Assembly (NCBI RefSeq): GCF_000332975.1
Contig: NZ_BANR01000003.1
Span: 496,001-560,000 of the forward strand
Length of the DNA: 64,000 nucleotides
Reading direction: 5' to 3'
DNA from: Gordonia aichiensis NBRC 108223
Lineage (GTDB): Bacteria > Actinomycetota > Actinomycetes > Mycobacteriales > Mycobacteriaceae
The notes below the pieces were generated by a model that had not been told where the DNA came from, searched no databases, and saw only the letters and a list, made by a program, of their open reading frames with translations. Both the position numbers and the translations under genes were made by a program. Positions 51,944 through 61,381 of this stretch are shown one piece after another (the first letter of the stretch is position 1; the number at the start of each line of letters is the position of its first letter).

Positions 51944-53059
51944 GTGCATCCTGACGTGGCAACCGATCTCGAATCCCTCGACTCGACTCTGACGACCGTC
52001 GAGAAGGTCCTCGACGTCGACGAGTTGCGTCGACGGATCGACGAGCTCGAGATGCAGGCGTCGGACCCTGACCTCTGGAATGACCAAGAGCATGCGCAGA
52101 AGGTGACCAGCGAGCTGTCGCACGCACAGTCGGAGCTGCGACGCGTCACCGAGCTGCGGCAACGTCTCGACGACATGCCCGTCCACTATGAGCTCGCCGA
52201 GGCCGAAGAGGGCGAGGATCGCTCGGCCGCGCTCGCCGATGCCGACGCCGAGCGCGAGTCCCTGCGCAGCGACATCCAGGCGATGGAGGTCAAGACCATG
52301 CTCGCCGGCGAGTACGACTCCCGCGACGCCGTGGTCAACATCAGGTCGGGTGCGGGCGGCGTCGACGCCGCCGACTGGGCGCAGATGCTGATGCGCATGT
52401 ACGTCCGCTGGGCGGAAAAGCACGGCTACGGCGTCGAGGTCTACGACACCTCTTACGCCGAAGAGGCGGGACTGAAGTCGGCGACCTTCGCGGTCAAGTC
52501 GCCCTACATGTACGGCACACTGTCGGTGGAGCAGGGGACGCACCGACTCGTCCGGATCAGCCCGTTCGACAACCAGGGTCGTCGCCAGACCTCGTTCGCC
52601 GAGGTCGAGGTGCTGCCCGTCGTGGAGACCACCGACCACATCGACGTCGACGAGAACGACGTGAAGGTCGACGTGTACCGCTCTTCGGGCCCCGGTGGGC
52701 AGTCGGTGAACACGACAGACTCGGCGGTCCGTCTGACGCACATCCCCACCGGCATCGTCGTGACATGTCAGAACGAGAAGAGCCAGCTGCAGAACAAGGC
52801 GTCGGCGATGCGCGTGCTGCAGGCCAAGCTCCTCGCCCGCAAGCAGCAGGAGGAGCGCGCCGAGCTCGACGCCCTCAAGGGCGACGGCGGATCGAGCTGG
52901 GGCAACCAGATGCGGTCGTACGTGCTGCACCCCTATCAGATGGTCAAGGACCTGCGGACCAACGTCGAGAACAACAATCCCGCGACCGTCCTCGACGGCG
53001 ACATCGACGAGTTCATCGAGGCCGGAATCCGGTGGCGGATGGCCGATGCCGATGCGTGA
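51944..53059 (+). CDS. prfB: Peptide chain release factor 2 (RF2)
   Basis: Translation termination factor recognising UGA and UAA. The 371 aa contain the anticodon-like RISPFD motif (SPF, in keeping with RF2) and the catalytic loop [23 protein letters not shown], with GGQ near residue 253. Unlike the E. coli gene there is no in-frame TGA and no programmed frameshift near the start. The GTG lies eight bases after TACCCT, so the leader is almost absent. It heads the prfB-mscS-ftsEX-smpB cluster, as in M. tuberculosis Rv3105c-Rv3100c. Confidence 0.95.
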   Translation: MHPDVATDLESLDSTLTTVEKVLDVDELRRRIDELEMQASDPDLWNDQEHAQKVTSELSHAQSELRRVTELRQRLDDMPVHYELAEAEEGEDRSAALADADAERESLRSDIQAMEVKTMLAGEYDSRDAVVNIRSGAGGVDAADWAQMLMRMYVRWAEKHGYGVEVYDTSYAEEAGLKSATFAVKSPYMYGTLSVEQGTHRLVRISPFDNQGRRQTSFAEVEVLPVVETTDHIDVDENDVKVDVYRSSGPGGQSVNTTDSAVRLTHIPTGIVVTCQNEKSQLQNKASAMRVLQAKLLARKQQEERAELDALKGDGGSSWGNQMRSYVLHPYQMVKDLRTNVENNNPATVLDGDIDEFIEAGIRWRMADADA

Positions 53060-54053
53060 GACCCTGGCACAGGCGGGTTCTGAGGTGTTGTCGCGTGCCG
53101 ATCTGACCGTTCTCGCCTTCGCGCCGGGGGCGACAGAGTCGGTGATCGGGCGCTTCTACCGATGGATGGCCACCAGCGGTCTCGAGATCGTCATCTGGAT
53201 TCTCGGCGGAATTCTGGTCGTCCGGTTCATCCGCTGGTCGGCGCAGAAGTTCACCGACCGCATCGAGGCACGGTTCCACAACAGTGACCTCATCGTGCAG
53301 AGCGAGGACTCCAAGCACCGCCGCGCGATGATCGACGTGGTGTCATGGACGCTGGTTGTGATCGTGGGAATCATCGTGTTCCTGCACATCCTCAGCGTGT
53401 TCAAGGTGCCATTGTCCGGACTCGTCGGACCGACCGCTGTCGTCGGTGCCGCGCTCGGTTTCGGTGCGCAGCGCGTCGTGCAGGACATCCTCGCCGGGTT
53501 CTTCGTCGTCGCCGAACGCCAGTACGGCTATGGCGACGTCGTGGCGTTGACCGTCACCGGCAACGGCGAAGCCGAGGGCACCGTCGAGGACGTGACCCTG
53601 CGGATCACCCGACTGCGTACCTCCGAGGGCGAGGTCATCACCGTGCCCAACGGGCAGGTCATCAAGACCACCAACCTGTCGAAGGACTGGGCCAGAGCCG
53701 TCGTCGATGTCCCGGTGCCTGCCGACTCCGACATCGGGGTGGTCAACGAGGTCCTTTCCGAAGTGGGCAAGCGCTTCTACAACGATCCCTACTGGCACGA
53801 TCTGCTCCTCGACGCCCCGTCGCCGCTCGGCGTGACGAACCTCGAACTGGATTCGATGACCGTTCGAATGGTGACCAGGACTCTGCCCGGCAAGCAGTTC
53901 GAGGTCAGTCGGGCACTACGTGCGTGGATCGTGCGCGCACTCGCCCGCCGCGGAATCAACGTCGCTCCCGGCAAAGAGGTGCAGTCGGGAGCCGCACCGC
54001 CGAGCGGACACTCAGAGCTCGAGGCGCAGCCGTCGTCGGGAGGTGAGAAGTGA
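53046..54053 (+). CDS. MscS-family mechanosensitive channel
   Basis: A 335-aa small-conductance channel-type protein with N-terminal membrane helices ([15 protein letters not shown] and [19 protein letters not shown]). The pore-lining MscS helix is [20 protein letters not shown], followed by the beta domain [20 protein letters not shown] and [16 protein letters not shown]. It overlaps prfB by 14 bases, so translation is probably coupled. The C-terminal 30 residues are Gly/Ser-rich. Equivalent to Rv3104c. Confidence 0.9.
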   Translation: MPMRETLAQAGSEVLSRADLTVLAFAPGATESVIGRFYRWMATSGLEIVIWILGGILVVRFIRWSAQKFTDRIEARFHNSDLIVQSEDSKHRRAMIDVVSWTLVVIVGIIVFLHILSVFKVPLSGLVGPTAVVGAALGFGAQRVVQDILAGFFVVAERQYGYGDVVALTVTGNGEAEGTVEDVTLRITRLRTSEGEVITVPNGQVIKTTNLSKDWARAVVDVPVPADSDIGVVNEVLSEVGKRFYNDPYWHDLLLDAPSPLGVTNLELDSMTVRMVTRTLPGKQFEVSRALRAWIVRALARRGINVAPGKEVQSGAAPPSGHSELEAQPSSGGEK

Positions 54054-54670
54054 TGGTCCATCGCCACGACGGTCCCGAGCACAGTGCACATCGGTCCGAC
54101 GACGACGCTGCGAAGGCCGCGGCCGAGGAAGTCGTCGCCAAGATCGAGCAGGCAGAGGCCGCGGCCGACAAGGCCCCGGTCGCGATGGACACAGCGCCCG
54201 ACTCCGCGGCAGCGTCGGAGGACAACGGGCCGTCGGACGAGAGCGGTGATACCCACCGAACGCGGCACCGACGCGATTGGCGTCACATTCCGCGCACCCG
54301 CATCCGGACCAGCACCGCGCTCGTGTCCGTGTTGTTCATCGTGTGTGTCGTGCTCTACGGGTACACCTCGCAGCGGTACGGGATCGTCGACCCGCCTGCC
54401 CCGCAACCTGCCCGTCACCGCACGACGGTGCAGACGACGCCCGAGTCGACCTATTCGACGCCTCCCTCGTCGTCGTACCCGTCGACCACGGGGCCGTCGG
54501 AGACGACCGGGGAGTCGGGCACCGAAAGTGTTGCGCCCGGGGGCCAGACCGCTCCTGGACAGTCGGGGCAGCCGACCACCACGCGGGGCAACGGCTTCTC
54601 GGACTTCTTCAATCGCAATCAGCAGCAGAACGAGCAGCAGAACGAGACCACCGCCGTTCCGTCACGCTGA
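54050..54670 (+). CDS. Single-pass Pro/Ser/Gln-rich membrane protein (Rv3103c-like)
   Basis: A 206-aa protein of low complexity. The cytoplasmic N-terminal half is Ala/Asp/Glu-rich (AAAEEVVAKIEQAEAAADKA) and ends in a basic RTRHRRDWRHIPRTRIR. One membrane segment (ALVSVLFIVCVVLYGY) precedes an external tail rich in Pro, Ser and Thr that ends NRNQQQNEQQNETTAVPSR. It lies between mscS and ftsE, where M. tuberculosis has a proline-rich membrane protein. A link to FtsEX or the cell wall is suggested by position only. GTG 54050 and ATG 54053 are adjacent alternatives after GGGAGG. Confidence 0.75.
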   Translation: MMVHRHDGPEHSAHRSDDDAAKAAAEEVVAKIEQAEAAADKAPVAMDTAPDSAAASEDNGPSDESGDTHRTRHRRDWRHIPRTRIRTSTALVSVLFIVCVVLYGYTSQRYGIVDPPAPQPARHRTTVQTTPESTYSTPPSSSYPSTTGPSETTGESGTESVAPGGQTAPGQSGQPTTTRGNGFSDFFNRNQQQNEQQNETTAVPSR

Positions 54671-54739
54671 CCTGAGCGGGTGGCGCGCGGACACTCACCT
54701 GAACAACCCTCTCAGGCGTCACCGTTACACTCTGTTGTC

Positions 54740-55426
54740 GTGATCAAGCTGGACAACGTGACGATGAAGTACAAGGCATCCAGCCGACCCGCCCTCAGCG
54801 ATCTCGATCTCGAGGTCGACAAGGGCGAGTTTGCGTTCCTCATCGGCCCCTCCGGTTCGGGCAAGTCGACGTTCTTCCGGCTGCTACTCAAGGAGGATCG
54901 TCCGACGCAGGGTGAGGTCTACGTCGGCGACTTCCATGTGAATCGACTCAAGGGCCGTTCGGTTCCGAAGCTGCGGCAGTCGATCGGGTGCGTCTTCCAG
55001 GATTTCCGGCTGCTCCAGCAGAAGTCGGTGGCCGATAATGTCGCGTTCGCGCTCGAGGTGATCGGCAAGCAGCCGTCGACGATCCGGCGGGTCGTGCCCG
55101 AGGTGCTCGACTACGTGGGGCTCGAGGGCAAACAGGATCGAATGCCGTACGAACTGTCGGGTGGTGAGATGCAACGCGTCGCCATCGCCCGCGCGATCGT
55201 CAACCGCCCGCTGGTGTTGCTCGCCGATGAGCCCACCGGGAACCTCGATCCCGAGACCAGCGAGGAGATCGTCGACGTGCTCGACCGGGTCAATCGTCGT
55301 GGAACGACCGTCGTGATGGCGACGCACGACAGGCACATCGTCGATGCGATGCGTCGTCGGGTTCTCGAGTTCGACAACGGTCGGCTCGTCCGCAACGACG
55401 CACAAGGCGTGTACGGCATCGGCTGA
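54740..55426 (+). CDS. ftsE: Cell division ATP-binding protein FtsE
   Basis: ABC ATPase (228 aa) that pairs with FtsX to activate septal peptidoglycan hydrolases. Motifs: Walker [18 protein letters not shown]-loop [10 protein letters not shown], signature [15 protein letters not shown], Walker [13 protein letters not shown] and the H-loop MATHDRHIV. The GTG start ([11 protein letters not shown]) matches FtsE length and lies eight bases after TACACT, so the gene has its own promoter inside the cluster. Confidence 0.95.
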   Translation: MIKLDNVTMKYKASSRPALSDLDLEVDKGEFAFLIGPSGSGKSTFFRLLLKEDRPTQGEVYVGDFHVNRLKGRSVPKLRQSIGCVFQDFRLLQQKSVADNVAFALEVIGKQPSTIRRVVPEVLDYVGLEGKQDRMPYELSGGEMQRVAIARAIVNRPLVLLADEPTGNLDPETSEEIVDVLDRVNRRGTTVVMATHDRHIVDAMRRRVLEFDNGRLVRNDAQGVYGIG

Positions 55427-55540
55427 ACCCCGGTCGGTTGAGGTGCAGGACCCGCACCGCCGACCCGACTCGACGCCCGTCAGTCCGCGTACCACCCACT
55501 CCACGCGCACGACACAGACCAAAGGACGTGTAGCAGCAGC

Positions 55541-56452
55541 ATGCGAGCGAACTTCATCATCAGCGAGGTCTTCAACGGTCTCCGCCGCAACGTCACGATG
55601 ACCATCGCGATGATCCTCACCACCGCCATCACTCTCGGCATGCTCGGTGGCGGATTGTTGGTCATCCAGATGGCGAACAAGAGCCAGAAGATCTTCCTCG
55701 ACCGCGTCGAGATGCAGTTCTACATCAACGACGACGTCAGTGGTGCCGACCCGGATTGCCAACGCGCTCCGTGCTCGACGCTGCGCACGGACCTCGAGAA
55801 CGAACCGGGCGTGGGCTCGGTGACCTTCGTCAGCAAGGCCGACGCCTACAAGGCCGCGAAGGCGGCATTCGAGCAGAGCGCGCCCGAGATCGCGGACATG
55901 ATCTCGCCTGATGCCAACCCCGCGTCGCTGAAGGTACGGATGAGTGATGCGAACCGGTTCGGTGCGGTCCTCGACAAATACGCCGATCGGAAGGATCTCG
56001 GGGTCGACGGCGTTCTGGATCAACGAGAGTTGGTCAAACGCATCTTCAGTGTGCTCGACGGCGTGCGCAACGCGGCGTTCGCGGTGGCCGCGGTCCTTGC
56101 GGTTGCGGCGATCCTGCTGATCGTCAATACGGTGCAGGTCGCGGCGTTCACCCGGCGTACCGAGGTGTCGATCATGCGGTTGGTGGGTGCGACGCGGTGG
56201 TATACGCAACTACCCTTCCTGTTGGAAGCGGTGGTCGCGGCGTTCATCGGTTCGTTGCTGGCCATCGGCGGGCTGTTCGCGGCCAAGGTGTTCTTCTTCG
56301 ACAAGGCGTTGCACGACCTCTACGGAGTGAACATCCTCGCCAGGATCACTGCCGGTGACGTGCTGTTCGTGTCACCGTGGCTCATTCTCACCGGAATTGT
56401 GTTGGCAGGCGCGACCGCATATGTCACGCTGCGTGTCTACGTTCGTGAGTGA
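55541..56452 (+). CDS. ftsX: Cell division protein FtsX
   Basis: A 303-aa membrane partner of FtsE. One N-terminal helix (VTMTIAMILTTAITLGML) precedes a large extracellular domain (about residues 45-175), which recruits hydrolases and has two cysteines (PDCQRAPC). Three C-terminal helices follow (AAFAVAAVLAVAAILLIV, EAVVAAFIGSLLAIGGLF and LILTGIVLAGATAYVTL). The conserved FtsX motif TRRTEVSIMRLVGAT is present between them. It follows ftsE after 114 bases in which I see no other feature. Confidence 0.95.
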   Translation: MRANFIISEVFNGLRRNVTMTIAMILTTAITLGMLGGGLLVIQMANKSQKIFLDRVEMQFYINDDVSGADPDCQRAPCSTLRTDLENEPGVGSVTFVSKADAYKAAKAAFEQSAPEIADMISPDANPASLKVRMSDANRFGAVLDKYADRKDLGVDGVLDQRELVKRIFSVLDGVRNAAFAVAAVLAVAAILLIVNTVQVAAFTRRTEVSIMRLVGATRWYTQLPFLLEAVVAAFIGSLLAIGGLFAAKVFFFDKALHDLYGVNILARITAGDVLFVSPWLILTGIVLAGATAYVTLRVYVRE

Positions 56453-56497
56453 GGCTCGGAGCGCGGGCTTGTCGACGACAGGGAAAGGAGGTGGAAA

Positions 56498-56971
56498 GTG
56501 GCGAAGGAAAAGGGACGGAACGTGATCGCGTCGAACCGTAAGGCGCGCCACGACTACACCATCCTGGACACCTACGAGGCCGGTGTCGCTCTGGTGGGTA
56601 CCGAGGTCAAGAGCCTTCGTGAGGGCAAGGCGTCGTTGGTCGACGCGTTCGCCACCATCGACGACGGCGAGGTCTGGTTGCGCGGACTGAACATCGCGGA
56701 GTACGGCAGGGGCTCGTGGACCAATCACGCGCCGCTGCGCAAGCGCAAGCTGCTGATGCACCGCCGGGAGATCGACAATCTGATCGGCAAGATCCGCGAC
56801 GGCAACCTCACACTGGTGCCGCTGTCGCTGTACTTCAACGACGGCAAGGTCAAGGTCGAGTTGGCGCTTGCCCGCGGTAAGCAGGCACATGACAAGCGCC
56901 ACGACATCGCCCGACGCACCGCGCAGCGAGAGGTTGAACGCGAGCTGGGTCGTCGGGTCAAGGGCATGTGA
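56498..56971 (+). CDS. smpB: SsrA-binding protein SmpB
   Basis: A 157-aa tmRNA partner that delivers alanyl-tmRNA to stalled ribosomes. Hallmarks: [39 protein letters not shown], the [15 protein letters not shown] tmRNA-binding stretch and the basic C-terminal tail [26 protein letters not shown] lies seven bases before the GTG. The tmRNA gene itself lies 2.6 kb downstream, so both parts of the system are close together. Confidence 0.96.
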   Translation: MAKEKGRNVIASNRKARHDYTILDTYEAGVALVGTEVKSLREGKASLVDAFATIDDGEVWLRGLNIAEYGRGSWTNHAPLRKRKLLMHRREIDNLIGKIRDGNLTLVPLSLYFNDGKVKVELALARGKQAHDKRHDIARRTAQREVERELGRRVKGM

Positions 56972-58242
56972 CCCCGAGTTCGTCGTCGCGTAGGGTGCGC
57001 GCGTCGATTCTCGCGTGCCTCGGGGTGGTGATCGCGGTGCTTGCCGCTGCCGGGTGTGCGCCGCAGCCTGCAGGGCGGATCGGTGGTGACGGGCCTGCGA
57101 TCTCGGGACTCGCGGCCATACCCCCGATGGGGTGGAACAGTTGGAACACCTTCGGCTGCGGGGTGACCGAGCAGATCGTCCGTGCGCAGGCCGACGCGCT
57201 CGTCTCGTCGGGTCTGCGCGACGTCGGCTACAAGTACGTGATCGTCGACGATTGCTGGGCAGCGCCGCAGCGTGACGCCGCGGGCAGACTCCAGGCCGAT
57301 CCGGTGCGTTTTCCGTCCGGGATGGCTGCTCTGGGTACGTATCTCCACGATCGCGGGTTGCTCTTCGGTGTCTATTCCGGTGCCCGCGACAAGACCTGTA
57401 CCCAGTTCCAGGGCAGGTATCCGGGTGCGACGGGCAGTGGCGGGCACGAGTCGGTCGACGCACAGACCTTTGCACGCTGGGGTGTCGACTATCTCAAGTA
57501 CGACTGGTGTTCGTCGGACGCCTCCCACGACGATCAGGTCTCGGCGTTCACCGCGATGCGGGATGCCCTGCGCGAGACCGCACGTCGTATCGTCTTCGCG
57601 ATCAATCCCAACAGTGGGGTCGCCGGATCAGTACCCGGTGCCGAATTCGACTGGGGCGGAACGGCCACCACGACACGCGTGACCAATGACATCGCGCCCG
57701 CGTGGTCGACGACGGGCGGGCCATCGGGGTCGCAGGGCATCGTGAACATCATCGACGCCGCCGGGCCGTTGACGTCGCGGGTGAAGCCGGGCTCGTTCAT
57801 CGATCCGGACATGCTCGTTGCCGGGTCGGGCTCGCTCACTCCTGCGCAGCAGCGCACGCAGCTCTCGATGTGGTCGATGATGGCCGCGCCGCTCATCATG
57901 GGTAACGACCTGACCACTATGTCGCAGGACACTCGTGAGCTTCTGCGCAACGCAACCGTCATCAACGTCGATCAGGACTCACGCGTCGTCGCGGGGGCCA
58001 TGGTCGACGACGACCCGGAGGTGTGGTCCCGCGCGATCGGCGACAAGGGTCTGGTGATCTCGCTGACCAACCGTGCAGATCACCCGCGGACGCTGTCGGT
58101 GCCGTTGGGGAGCGTCGGACTCGTGGGCGACGCCTCGGTGACGGGCGTCGACGCGTGGACCGGGCGTTCGTACACCGCGCAGCACGGTGAACTGTCGGTG
58201 CCCGTCGGTGTCCACGACACCGTGATGCTGGAGATTCGCTGA
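56968..58242 (+). CDS. GH27 alpha-galactosidase-like lipoprotein
   Basis: A 424-aa exported glycoside hydrolase of family 27. The signal peptide ends in the lipobox LAAAGC, so the enzyme should be membrane-anchored by lipid. The catalytic barrel begins [15 protein letters not shown], with [10 protein letters not shown] following. The nucleophile is Asp179 (YLKYDWC) and the likely acid/base is Asp241 ([10 protein letters not shown]), 62 residues later as in human alpha-galactosidase; DPDML is also present. The GTG overlaps the smpB stop (GTGA), so an accessory carbohydrate enzyme is coupled to smpB. Substrate is inferred; alpha-N-acetylgalactosaminidase is an alternative. Confidence 0.88.
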   Translation: MTPSSSSRRVRASILACLGVVIAVLAAAGCAPQPAGRIGGDGPAISGLAAIPPMGWNSWNTFGCGVTEQIVRAQADALVSSGLRDVGYKYVIVDDCWAAPQRDAAGRLQADPVRFPSGMAALGTYLHDRGLLFGVYSGARDKTCTQFQGRYPGATGSGGHESVDAQTFARWGVDYLKYDWCSSDASHDDQVSAFTAMRDALRETARRIVFAINPNSGVAGSVPGAEFDWGGTATTTRVTNDIAPAWSTTGGPSGSQGIVNIIDAAGPLTSRVKPGSFIDPDMLVAGSGSLTPAQQRTQLSMWSMMAAPLIMGNDLTTMSQDTRELLRNATVINVDQDSRVVAGAMVDDDPEVWSRAIGDKGLVISLTNRADHPRTLSVPLGSVGLVGDASVTGVDAWTGRSYTAQHGELSVPVGVHDTVMLEIR

Positions 58243-58462
58243 GCCTTTTGAGCTGCAGCGGGGCACGGTCACGTCGGGGCGTCGCCGGCATCTCGGTTCG
58301 GTCGGTCCGGTCGCGATCTGATGACAATGTGGATCGAGCGGCGCGTCGGGCCTGGACGTTTGCTGTGCGTACGGATACACATGCCGGGTGATCTGGACCA
58401 AACTGCCACATTTGCATCATGCGTCGCACGAGTCACAGGAAGGTCGGGTTCGGCAGCGGCTG

Positions 58463-59437
58463 ATGTCGACGAGACCGAGTCGTCGTGCTGTTTCGGTCGT
58501 TGCCGCGCTGGTGGTCGCGGTGGCGACGTTGTTCACCGGAACGGTGCTCGCGGCGCCCGCATCGGCGGCGGTGGTCAGAATCGATCGGGTCGACGCTCAA
58601 CTGTCCATGGTGTACGTCTATTCGCCGTCGATGGGCAAGGTGATCCCGAATCAGGTGTTGCGCCCGCGTGGCGGGAGCGCGGCGCCGGTTTTCTACCTCC
58701 TCAACGGTCGCTCAGGTGGCGTCGAGGGTGACAGCTGGCTCAAGCAGACCGACCATCGCTCGTTCTTCGCGCGCAAAAACGTGACCGTGGTCTCGCCGCT
58801 GGGTGGTCCCTACTCCTCGTATGCTGACTGGCAGCGACCCGACCCGGTCCTCGGGGTCAACAAGTGGGCCACCTACCTGCTGCGGGAACTGCCCGCCGCC
58901 ATTGCCGAGCCCCTGAAGACCAACGGCCGCAACGCCATTGCGGGATTGTCGCTGTCGGGTGGTCCCGCGCTCGACATCGCAGGCCGGGGCGGATCGTTCT
59001 ATCGGGCCGCGGCGTCGTACAGCGGTTGCCCGGCGATCAGTGCGCCGCCGGCCATCGCCGGCGTCTTCGCCGCGACCTCGCTCGGTGGCGGTAATGCGCT
59101 GAACATGTTCGGGCCTCCGGGATCGCCCGCGTGGGTCGACCACGATCCCTCGCGTCACCCGGAACGGCTGAGAGGTAAGGCAATATACCTCGGCGCGGCA
59201 TCGGGTCTCCCGGGACGCACCGACGGCGCTCCGGTGGGCGCACCGTCGCTGCTCGCCGGACCCGCCGAGGTGGAGATGGCGACGCGGTGGTGTACCGACC
59301 AGATGGCCGGGGCACTTCGCGGCGCGGGGATTCCGCACACCTACCGGGTGTTCGACCAGGGCGCACACACGTGGTCGCTGTTCGCCACCGAGATGCGCGA
59401 CAGCTGGCGCGTGATCGGTCCTGCGCTGGGGGCCTGA
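58463..59437 (+). CDS. Secreted esterase/mycolyltransferase-like hydrolase
   Basis: A 324-aa alpha/beta hydrolase of the esterase D/antigen 85 fold. The Sec signal peptide (VVAALVVAVATLFTGTVLA, cleavage near APASAA) is followed by VFYLLNGRSGG, GGPYSSYADW, the nucleophile motif GLSLSGG (Ser163) and the catalytic His in DQGAHTWSLF. It resembles Ag85-related proteins but is shorter, and I cannot tell whether it transfers mycolates or acts as an ordinary esterase. ATG 58463 puts the signal peptide at the N-terminus, though its ribosome site is weak; GTG 58388 is an alternative. The 220 bases upstream hold nothing I recognise. Confidence 0.82.
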   Translation: MSTRPSRRAVSVVAALVVAVATLFTGTVLAAPASAAVVRIDRVDAQLSMVYVYSPSMGKVIPNQVLRPRGGSAAPVFYLLNGRSGGVEGDSWLKQTDHRSFFARKNVTVVSPLGGPYSSYADWQRPDPVLGVNKWATYLLRELPAAIAEPLKTNGRNAIAGLSLSGGPALDIAGRGGSFYRAAASYSGCPAISAPPAIAGVFAATSLGGGNALNMFGPPGSPAWVDHDPSRHPERLRGKAIYLGAASGLPGRTDGAPVGAPSLLAGPAEVEMATRWCTDQMAGALRGAGIPHTYRVFDQGAHTWSLFATEMRDSWRVIGPALGA

Positions 59438-59486
59438 CGACGGGGCATCGGCTCGGCTCGCGTCGGGGCGCCGCGGGAAAAGGGAA

Positions 59487-59514
59487 TGAACCCGGCGTCG
59501 CGGGTTGTTATAGT
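59487..59514 (+). promoter_or_regulatory. Promoter of the tmRNA gene
   Basis: TGAACC (59487-59492), a 16-base spacer and TATAGT (59509-59514) form a SigA-like promoter, giving a start near 59521. The short precursor leader contains a hairpin TCCGCCGG-TTTT-CCGGTGGA (59521-59540) before the mature 5' end. Confidence 0.6.
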
Positions 59515-59548
59515 GGAGCTTCCGCCGGTTTTCCGGTGGAACCATCTC

Positions 59549-59918
59549 GGGGCTGATCGGTTTCGACTACGTGCGTCGAGGTGGGGGAAGCGTGTCGGTG
59601 CAGGCCAGAGACCACCGTTAAGCGTCGCGGCAACCAATTAAGCGCCGATAAGAATCAGCGCGACTACGCACTCGCTGCCTGACAGCGACTGCGTGTCTGT
59701 CGGCCCGGGTTTCGCTCCTCGACCCGGTGCCGGCATCATTCAGGGGAGCTCACCGTCCACTCCGGTCGCGGGAGTGAACGGGACAACTCACAGCGACTGG
59801 GATCGTCATCTCGGCTTGTTCGCGTGACCGGGAGATCCGAGTAGAGGCAGAGCGGACTGCACACGGAGAAGCCCTACCGAAGCGACGGAGGACCCGGGTT
59901 CAATTCCCGGCAGCTCCA
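59549..59918 (+). ncRNA. ssrA: Transfer-messenger RNA (tmRNA)
   Basis: The 5' end GGGGCTGATCGGTTTCGAC and the 3' end GGGTTCAATTCCCGGCAGCTCCA form the alanyl-tRNA-like domain, with GGGGCTG pairing to CAGCTCC. CCA is not encoded. The mRNA-like segment at 59644-59682 encodes the degradation tag ADKNQRDYALAA followed by TGA, close to the mycobacterial tag. The RNA is about 370 nt. Together with SmpB it rescues stalled ribosomes and marks their products for proteolysis. Confidence 0.97.
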
Positions 59919-59922
59919 CGAA

Positions 59923-59957
59923 AGCCTCCCACCTGTTCACGCAGGTGGGAGGCTTTT
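59923..59957 (+). terminator. Intrinsic terminator after tmRNA
   Basis: AGCCTCCCACCTG (59923-59935) pairs perfectly with CAGGTGGGAGGCT (59942-59954), leaving a six-base loop, and a T-run follows directly. It begins five bases after the mature 3' end. Confidence 0.92.
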
Positions 59958-60020
59958 TCTGTGATTCCCGCGACCCTCGGGACACTGTCCTCGCGGAACG
60001 CACGACAGCGCGACGCGCCG

Positions 60021-60623
60021 TCAGTTGCGGCCGTACATCGTCAGCCAGAACGACCGGGCCATCGCCTCGGCGAATGCACGGTCGTGGGAGTCGTCGTCGA
60101 GTTGCATGACGTCGGAGAAGCCCGCCTGCATTGCCACGACGATGAAACGCGACGCCTGGTCGGGGTCGACGTCGGCGGGGATGAGGCCCTCGGCCTGCTC
60201 GGTGCGGATTCTGTTCGCGATACCGATGGTGTAGCTGTGCAGGCCTCGTCGGAAGTTGTCGCCGAACCGGGTGTCGGTGCTGGTGGTCTCCAGGTAGGCA
60301 CGCCAGATGACGCGGTACCGGCGGGCGGACGCGAACAATTCGACGACGACGTCGGCCAGGGCCTCAGGGCGTGCCTGCGACGGTTCCTTCCAATAGCGGT
60401 CGGCCGTTGCGACGAACTCCTCGAGAAGCGGACCCGTGAGGCGCAGGATCAGAGCGCGCTTGTCGGGGAACCATTGGTAGAACGTCGATCGTGAGACGTC
60501 GGCCACCTCGAGAATCCGCTCGACGGGGATGTCTGCGTAGTGTTGACCGGTCGCCAGAATTGCCGATGTCGCATCGAGAATTCTGCTCTCCGACATCGTT
60601 TTCCGCCTACCCGGCCTCGGCAT
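60021..60623 (-). CDS. TetR-family regulator
   Basis: A 200-aa regulator. The helix-turn-helix lies at about residues 15-60 (RILDATSAILATGQHYADIP, then VADVSRSTFYQWFPDKRALI), and the effector domain is typical of the family. The ATG at 60623 was chosen because TACGGT lies seven bases upstream and the protein starts MPRPGRRKT; the reading frame extends to 60683. Targets are unknown. The gene downstream of it is tmRNA, and the nearest upstream gene is an alpha/beta hydrolase on the same strand, 100 bases away, which could be a target. Confidence 0.87.
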   Translation of the reverse strand: MPRPGRRKTMSESRILDATSAILATGQHYADIPVERILEVADVSRSTFYQWFPDKRALILRLTGPLLEEFVATADRYWKEPSQARPEALADVVVELFASARRYRVIWRAYLETTSTDTRFGDNFRRGLHSYTIGIANRIRTEQAEGLIPADVDPDQASRFIVVAMQAGFSDVMQLDDDSHDRAFAEAMARSFWLTMYGRN

Positions 60624-60723
60624 GGGCAACACCGTACCGCGCGGTTCTGCCGCGGTATGCGCGGTCGGTACGGCAGGCGACAACTGTCGGCGATGTTCTA
60701 TCGATCAGACGACGTTCTATCGA

Positions 60724-61311
60724 TCAGACCACGTCGTGCATCGCGTGATGGACGAACTCGATGGCTGATTTCTGCCACAGGCCGATGTGGTCGAGCATCG
60801 CGTGACGCCCGCCGGGTACCGAGACAAACGTTGCGTCATAGCCCTCGTCGCGGAGTTCGGCGATCCCCTCGGCGGTACGTCGCGGCGACGTGAGCGTATC
60901 GGCGTCGCCGTGGATCGCGCAGACCCGCACCCCCGCATGTATTCGACGCCAGTCCCGGTGTTGCCACCACGGAGCCAGCGCGAGTATCCCGACGACGCGT
61001 TCGTCGCTGCCGAGGTGAGCGGCGACCCGTCCGCCCATCGAATGACCGATGAGGACGACCGGGATGTCCGGATGGTCTTGGGTGATCGCGTCGAGCGCGG
61101 CATGCGCGTACGGCATGGGGCTGGCCTGTCCGCCGTTCCAGCCGTACACCTGATAGCGCACCTGCCGGACGTCGACGTCGCCGCCGAACCGCGCCTTGAT
61201 CGACCAGGTGAACGGGTACATCCGCAGCGCGGTCCCCTGGGTCGGGCTGAACGGACGATAACTGTTGTCGGTGCCGCCGGGGAGAACGAGCACGTTGAGT
61301 CGCGGGGTCAT
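60724..61311 (-). CDS. Alpha/beta hydrolase
   Basis: A 195-aa small serine hydrolase. It starts at the first strand ([13 protein letters not shown]), has the nucleophile elbow [17 protein letters not shown], an acid region [14 protein letters not shown] and the catalytic His in [12 protein letters not shown]. The protein is near the minimal size for the fold, without a large lid. No signal peptide is visible. ATG 61311 and GTG 61314 are adjacent possible starts. Divergent from phosphoglucomutase by 70 bases. Confidence 0.82.
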   Translation of the reverse strand: MTPRLNVLVLPGGTDNSYRPFSPTQGTALRMYPFTWSIKARFGGDVDVRQVRYQVYGWNGGQASPMPYAHAALDAITQDHPDIPVVLIGHSMGGRVAAHLGSDERVVGILALAPWWQHRDWRRIHAGVRVCAIHGDADTLTSPRRTAEGIAELRDEGYDATFVSVPGGRHAMLDHIGLWQKSAIEFVHHAMHDVV

Positions 61312-61381
61312 CACCTACAGCATGCCGTTGCCGGGACAATGGACTGACGATGGCGCCCCGTTTCGGGCACAATCTAGAACT

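Noticed and set aside
59482-59509. GGGAAT and GTT before the tmRNA gene as a fourth SigH promoter
   Set aside because: The spacings (21 or 24 bases) differ from the 23 of the three good sites, and a SigA-like TATAGT explains the promoter.
59806-60003. A minus-strand frame containing VELPGIEPGSS
   Set aside because: It is the antisense translation of the tRNA-like 3' end of tmRNA.
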